Source: a bacterium
GTDB taxonomy: Bacteria > Zixibacteria > MSB-5A5 > GN15 > FEB-12
Length of the DNA: 51,434 bases
Direction: 5' to 3'
NCBI GenBank assembly: GCA_029211095.1
Contig: JARGFS010000003.1
Location: 1-51,434 of the forward strand
Shown here: one piece after another, positions 47,431 to 51,434 of the stretch
Numbering within the stretch: position 1 is the stretch's first letter
How the letters are laid out: the number at the start of each line of letters is the position of its first letter
Notes under the pieces: generated by a model
Told to the model about the DNA's origin: nothing
Databases searched by the model: none
What the model saw: only the letters and a program-made list of their open reading frames with translations
Translations under genes and position numbers: made by a program

Positions 47431-47978
47431 GGAATTTCCCTTTCAGTTCTCTTGGAGCTTTGTCCGAGCTTCTCCGCTCTATCAATGAATGCGACCAACC
47501 GCTTTTTCATTTTCTTGCGAGAGCGGTGCAGCTCAGTTTTGACAGCGCTCTCAGACCTGTTCAACAGCTCGGCCAATTCGGCGACAGTCCAGCCCTGTAA
47601 TTCATAGAGGAGGATAGTCGCTCTTTCGGCTGGATTGAGGGCATCAAGTCCCCGCTCCAGCCAGCGCCGGGTGGCTATTGAACTCTCGCTGTCGACCGCT
47701 TTCAGGTCGGCTGTCAATTCCTCACTGTAGGTGACTCTTTTTTTCCACCAGGGACGCCTGAATTCCGCGCGATAAGTAGTCACGACAATTCGGTACAACC
47801 AGGGTCGAAATGAACCGGTCTCCCGAAGGTTTGGAAAACTTCTCAGTCCGATCATCAGGGCATCATGCAGCAGATCGTTGCCACTGTCCGGATCAGCGGT
47901 TAGCCGACTGCAGAAGGCACCAATGGCCTGGTAGTGAGGCGTGAGCAGCTCCCAAAAGAGCTCGTTAGTTTCGCGCAT
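47400..47978 (-). CDS. ECF-type RNA polymerase sigma factor
   Basis: 'DLLHDALMIGLRSFPNLRETGSFRPWLYRIVVTTYRAEFRR' (sigma2) and 'LNPAERATILLYELQGWTVAELAELLNRSESAVKTELHRSRKKMKKRL' (sigma4). Confidence 0.93.
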   Translation of the reverse strand: MRETNELFWELLTPHYQAIGAFCSRLTADPDSGNDLLHDALMIGLRSFPNLRETGSFRPWLYRIVVTTYRAEFRRPWWKKRVTYSEELTADLKAVDSESSIATRRWLERGLDALNPAERATILLYELQGWTVAELAELLNRSESAVKTELHRSRKKMKKRLVAFIDRAEKLGQSSKRTEREIPCVAAKSKAD

Positions 47979-48202
47979 TCGCTATAAGATGTTTGAGGCG
48001 TGATTTTGGTTACAAATTTTCTCAGACAACTGTAGATTGATTTGAGCTTCTGTTGTTTATACAAAAGTTGGTCTGAATCTACTCTTTTTTGATTTTAGCT
48101 GAAGGCTGATATTTGGTAAAACAAAGGAGCAGCCAGTTTCCTGACTACTCCCGATTGTAAGTGGCCGCCATACCACCAACTATCCGTTGCCGGATTGATG
48201 CT

Positions 48203-48511
48203 TTACAAGCAGTCTTGCGGAATAGGTCCGCTGTTAAAAAGGTACTCAACCAGATAGGTCAGATCGGCGATATTGGTTTGGGTATCAGTATCCAGATCGG
48301 CTTCTTCGACACAAGTGGGCGGGGGACCGCTCTGGAAGAGGTAGACCGGGTTGACGAAGCATCCCGGCTCTATGCGGAGTTCCTGCATCTCTGGCGCGAA
48401 GGAGACCAGGATATTCCGGAACTCAAAGATGCCGCTATCAGGCTGGACCGTCTGAGACACTCCCCCTGATTGGTCGCCAACCGGTTCCGGGCCGATTTTC
48501 GGAGCTGACAA
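48203..48511 (-). pseudogene. Orphan/truncated dockerin-like tail, probable gene remnant
   Basis: Only the C-terminal part is recognisable: 'VYLFQSGPPPTCVEEADLDTDTQTNIADLTYLVEYLFNSGPIPQDCL*'; no catalytic or signal region. Confidence 0.55.
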
Positions 48512-48554
48512 TTCAATTTCTCGGAAACATTTTCTACTTGGCCGGTGTAGTTAT

Positions 48555-48578
48555 ATATGCTTATTGTTATAAGTATAT
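48555..48578. promoter_or_regulatory. Candidate ArsR operator upstream of arsR-like gene
   Basis: ATATGCTTAT-TGTT-ATAAGTATAT, 9/10 matching arms; shares CATATACTTATA (opposite strand) with 48955-48968. Confidence 0.6.
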
Positions 48579-48617
48579 GACCGGCGAGAGACTGTAACTG
48601 GATCTGGGAGAAGATCG

Positions 48618-48923
48618 ATGGATCAGAAAGCATACAGCAAGTATTTCAAAGCATTTGGCGACCCCACCCGCCTCAAGATTCTCTGGCTGCTATCTTCAAA
48701 GCCGCTGAATGTCAATGAGATAACAGCAGAAATCGGACTCTCGCAACCGACTATCAGTCGTCACCTGGCTATTCTCAGGGACGTGGGTGCTGTCAATGAC
48801 AAGCGTGAAGGGCAACAGGTTTTTTACAGTCTCAACCACTCTTCGGTTCAGAATTGCTGCTCAGGATTCTGTGATTGTCTCTCAATTCCGGTGGTGATTC
48901 CTACAAAAAAGGAAGAAAAGTAA
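48618..48923 (+). CDS. ArsR/SmtB-family transcriptional regulator with Cys-rich C-terminus
   Basis: wHTH 'FKAFGDPTRLKILWLLSSKPLNVNEITAEIGLSQPTISRHLAILRDVGAVNDKREGQQVFYSL'; C-term 'NCCSGFCDC'. Confidence 0.94.
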   Translation: MDQKAYSKYFKAFGDPTRLKILWLLSSKPLNVNEITAEIGLSQPTISRHLAILRDVGAVNDKREGQQVFYSLNHSSVQNCCSGFCDCLSIPVVIPTKKEEK

Positions 48924-48954
48924 AAAAATTTGGGAACAAATATTGATATATAGC

Positions 48955-48968
48955 CATATACTTATATG
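48955..48968. promoter_or_regulatory. Candidate second ArsR operator upstream of Cys-rich micro-ORF
   Basis: Palindrome CATATA-CT-TATATG containing the 12-mer CATATACTTATA. Confidence 0.55.
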
Positions 48969-48993
48969 AACATTTAACTGAAAGGAATTTGAA

Positions 48994-49167
48994 ATGGAAA
49001 AAGAAGTGGGATTCATTCGAGTCACGGAAACCCCCAAGGGGATGCGCTTTGAGGTCGAAGGTGACTATTTCAAAGGGCAGAAGTCCAATTGCTGCTGCCT
49101 GCCGGTTTTTGCCTGCACTTGCAAGTGCGACCCTGACTGCTGTACCGAGGAATCTTCCGGGAAGTAG
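48994..49167 (+). CDS. 57-aa Cys-rich small protein (not in supplied ORF track)
   Basis: MEKEVGFIRVTETPKGMRFEVEGDYFKGQKSNCCCLPVFACTCKCDPDCCTEESSGK*; AAAGGAA Shine-Dalgarno 7 nt before ATG; 8 Cys in 18 residues. Confidence 0.8.
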   Translation: MEKEVGFIRVTETPKGMRFEVEGDYFKGQKSNCCCLPVFACTCKCDPDCCTEESSGK

Positions 49168-49208
49168 CGGTCAACTGAAATCAGAACCCATTTGTTAAGG
49201 AGAGAGTT

Positions 49209-49259
49209 ATGAGACGTTTTTCGATCCCCAGAGTAGCTCATTGCTGCTCAGGTAGTTAG
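49209..49259 (+). CDS. 16-aa micro-ORF, candidate leader peptide or micropeptide
   Basis: MRRFSIPRVAHCCSGS*; AAGGAG Shine-Dalgarno at 49197-49202, 6 nt before ATG; hairpins immediately downstream. Confidence 0.5.
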   Translation: MRRFSIPRVAHCCSGS

Positions 49260-49262
49260 GTC

Positions 49263-49280
49263 AGGTCCTGGGCAGGACCT
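49263..49280. repeat. Perfect hairpin AGGTCCT-GGGC-AGGACCT just after the 16-aa ORF
   Basis: 7-bp perfect stem, 4-nt loop. Confidence 0.75.
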
Positions 49281-49300
49281 AAAACCGCTCGCCCAACTTG

Positions 49301-49340
49301 AGGGCCAGAGGGCAGGATAGCTCTCTGGCCTCTCTTTATA
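49301..49340 (+). terminator. Terminator/attenuator-like hairpin
   Basis: GGCCAGAG (49303-49310) pairs with CTCTGGCC (49323-49330), followed by TCTCTTTATA. Confidence 0.5.
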
Positions 49341-49479
49341 CCGGAGAAAACCGACCTCAATCGTGGACGATAAATCTCCATTATTTTTCGAAGCGCGGGA
49401 ACCTGTTCTCCAACAATCCGGTTAAGACGTGTACTGACAACGGATAATGCCGACTAACTTGATTACTTTGGGTTTGATT

Positions 49480-49773
49480 ATGACAGAACAGGAGATCAAA
49501 GAACAACTGCAAAACTTCCCTTACCTTCGGAAGTACCTCTCAGAAATACCATCCAACTGCTGGTCACTTCTGGTTCCGAACTCAGTTACGAAGTTCAAAG
49601 AATTTGAATACACTATTCGTGAGTGTTGGGCCGAAGGAGAAATCCGTGACAGCGTTATGTCGGTCCAGAATCGATTCGGCCTTCCGCTAAGGCCAAACCT
49701 CAGTATTCGTGAGACACTTCAGCGGCTGAGAATCAGGAAACTGAAGTCCCGCCGCCAGCCCGGTCGTAGATAG
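49480..49773 (+). CDS. Small hypothetical protein
   Basis: ORF 49447-49773; start MTEQEIKEQLQNFPYLRKYL (49480) looks more natural. No family recognised. Confidence 0.55.
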   Translation: MTEQEIKEQLQNFPYLRKYLSEIPSNCWSLLVPNSVTKFKEFEYTIRECWAEGEIRDSVMSVQNRFGLPLRPNLSIRETLQRLRIRKLKSRRQPGRR

Positions 49774-49818
49774 AATACCGTTGACTTCCAGAGGGCCAGC
49801 GATAATACTTCGCTCGCT

Positions 49819-50580
49819 ATGCGCCACCCGATAGAATACAGAATCGTTACCGCTGCGGAATCGCCCGAACTGGTGTTGGAAGCGAATGCGAAAATTGGCC
49901 ATGAGTGGCCGGAATTTATGCTGCACGATCCGGTTGCGGAACTTTTTGAACGCCTCTATCGGGATCTGCCGGATTATCAGTTTGTGATGATTGAAGAGCC
50001 AAGCGGCAAAACTGTTGCGGTCGGAAACTCGGTGCCTCTGTCCTACAACGAAGAGATTGAGGATCTACCGGAGGATGGCTGGGATTGGGCGATGAAAAAG
50101 AGCTTTGCCGATCTGGACGCCGGGGCAACTCCCAACATGCAGTGCGCCATTCAGATTGTAGTTTTTGGTGGAAACCGGGGGAAGGGGATGAGTCGCCAGG
50201 CGGTAGCGTCAATGAAAGAATTAGGTCGCTTGAGCTGTCCCCGCGGAATGGTAGCCCCCGTTCGTCCCAACCATAAACCGAATTATCCGCTCATCTCAAT
50301 TGACGATTATATCACTTGGAAGCGGGAGGATGGTCAGCCGTTTGATCCCTGGCTTCGGGTCCATTACAGTCTGGGCGCGGAGATTATCAAGCCGTGCCAT
50401 ACGGCTATGCAAATCTCTGGTACGGTAAGCGAATGGCAGGACTGGACCGGGATACACTTTTTGCAAAGTGGTGACTATGTTATCCCCGGGGCATTGACCC
50501 CGGTTACGTTTGATGTTCGTGCCGATGTTGGCCTATACATTGAGCCCAATGTCTGGATGTTCCACCCTCCTTTGAGATAG
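49819..50580 (+). CDS. GNAT-like acetyltransferase/transferase family protein
   Basis: N-terminal GNAT-like layout ('FVMIEEPSGKTVAVGNSVPLSYN...QIVVFGGNRGKGMSRQAVASMKEL'); 253 aa. Confidence 0.6.
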   Translation: MRHPIEYRIVTAAESPELVLEANAKIGHEWPEFMLHDPVAELFERLYRDLPDYQFVMIEEPSGKTVAVGNSVPLSYNEEIEDLPEDGWDWAMKKSFADLDAGATPNMQCAIQIVVFGGNRGKGMSRQAVASMKELGRLSCPRGMVAPVRPNHKPNYPLISIDDYITWKREDGQPFDPWLRVHYSLGAEIIKPCHTAMQISGTVSEWQDWTGIHFLQSGDYVIPGALTPVTFDVRADVGLYIEPNVWMFHPPLR

Positions 50581-50593
50581 CAGGGCCAATCCG

Positions 50594-51070
50594 ATGCCAG
50601 TACATCCCAATCTGAAATTCGTACCTTATGACCGGGAGAACTGGGAAGCCGGGATGAAACTCACTATCCACCCGGAGCAGCAGCAGTTTGCCCAACGGCG
50701 GCGGAGTCATTGGCAGCTGCCTATATCAAACCGTGGGATGAAAAGCTTGATCCATACCTGATCTACGATGGAGATAAGATCGTCGGATCGTTCTACCTGT
50801 CCTACACTCCTTCCTCATCCGATGACTACCGGCTGGGCGGATTTTATCATAGACAAAAACTACCAGCGACTCGGTTATGGAAGAGCGGCTCTGCTCAAGA
50901 TGCTTTCATTTGTGCCCTACCGGCACGACAGTTGTCAGGTAATTCAGCTGACCGTGGAAAAAGAGAATACGATTACACAAAGGTTGTATAAGAGCCTCGG
51001 GTTTAGTGACAGTGGCCGGGTCAATAAATATGGCGAGATTGTGTACCGGCTTCCGATCAGCAGGGGTTAA
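50594..51070 (+). pseudogene. GNAT acetyltransferase interrupted by two compensating frameshifts
   Basis: Frame of ATG 50594 gives MPVHPNLKFVPYDRENWEAGMKLTIHPEQQQFA; middle segment in another frame gives TAAESLAAAYIKPWDEKLDPYLIYDGDKIVGSFYLSYTPSSSDDYRLGGF; the original frame then gives IIDKNYQRLGYGRAALLKML...LTVEKENTITQRLYKSLGFSDSGRV. Confidence 0.8.
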
Positions 51071-51173
51071 TGCAGAATTATCCGTTCAATCTGTCTCCAC
51101 GATTCGCCAAGGCACGATTATCAGATTATGTCAAGAGTGATTTTGTACGTAGATATTTGGAAAATGGCAAAAA

Positions 51174-51200
51174 AAAACCCGCCGAGTGGCGGGTTTGTTT
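51174..51200 (-). terminator. Rho-independent terminator for the minus-strand gene at the window end
   Basis: AAACCCGCC-GAGT-GGCGGGTTT; long A run on the left, i.e. T tract on the minus strand. Confidence 0.85.
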
Positions 51201-51215
51201 GTTGGAAGCTAATCT

Positions 51216-51434
51216 CTATTTATTCCCAAGAGGCATTTGGGCCCCGACAATCACCTGGATGAGATTTACACCCGGGTCGGACATGACCATGTGAAAGCGT
51301 GGCTGGACGAAGATGCCAACTTTTGGTGATACCATGGTGCGGTATGAGAATCCGGCAAAAAAGCCCATATCGCTCCAGCCGCCGTAGTTTCCTACACCAG
51401 CGGTTAGAAACATCGCCGCTTTGTCTTCGGTGTA
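51216..51434 (-). CDS. C-terminal part of an outer-membrane beta-barrel-like protein, truncated by window end
   Basis: Open frame to window end: YTEDKAAMFLTAGVGNYGGWSDMGFFAGFSYRTMVSPKVGIFVQPRFHMVMSDPGVNLIQVIVGAQMPLGNK*; followed by terminator. Confidence 0.55.
   Translation of the reverse strand, partial: YTEDKAAMFLTAGVGNYGGWSDMGFFAGFSYRTMVSPKVGIFVQPRFHMVMSDPGVNLIQVIVGAQMPLGNK

Noticed and set aside
47979-48202. tRNA or other structured RNA in the spacer upstream of the ECF sigma gene
   Set aside because: No cloverleaf arms or T-loop consensus found.
51070-51294. 74-aa plus-strand ORF
   Set aside because: Runs through a strong terminator hairpin and overlaps the minus-strand barrel gene; no family signal.

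Overview
This 51.4 kb window looks like chromosome from an uncultivated Gram-negative bacterium. Dockerin-like 'DLTYLVDYLF..GPxP' tails, a PorV-like protein, a YPNPF C-terminal module and RND/TonB-type envelope proteins suggest the FCB group, possibly Zixibacteria (inference only). In order, it carries: the tail of an MFP plus a MacB-type ABC exporter; an intergenic region with an 18-bp minisatellite and short dispersed palindromes; a CarboxypepD_reg/plug-like/VWA protein; an M6 protease with TSP3 and dockerin-like tail; an MscS/YbdG-like channel; a queF<>queC-queE-queD cluster; an M1 aminopeptidase-like protein; Dus; threonine synthase; a DUF885 protein; a ~3100-aa repeat-rich surface protein tightly coupled to a PorV-TPR protein and then to a partner-switching/kinase module (SpoIIE phosphatase, STAS-HATPase fusion, STAS, GAF-histidine kinase); a second M6 protease; a coupled pair of M14 peptidases, the first with apparently lost catalytic residues; an RND efflux pair; DUF1573, anti-sigma and ECF sigma genes; an ArsR regulator followed by two unannotated tiny ORFs (57 aa with 8 Cys, and 16 aa ending HCCSGS) with good Shine-Dalgarno sites and a shared operator-like motif; and two acetyltransferase-like genes, one broken by two compensating frameshifts. 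The strongest leads are the giant protein/PorV/partner-switch operon, the ArsR/Cys-rich micro-ORF locus, and the active/dead M14 pair. All family calls come from reading motifs by eye; no searches were run.
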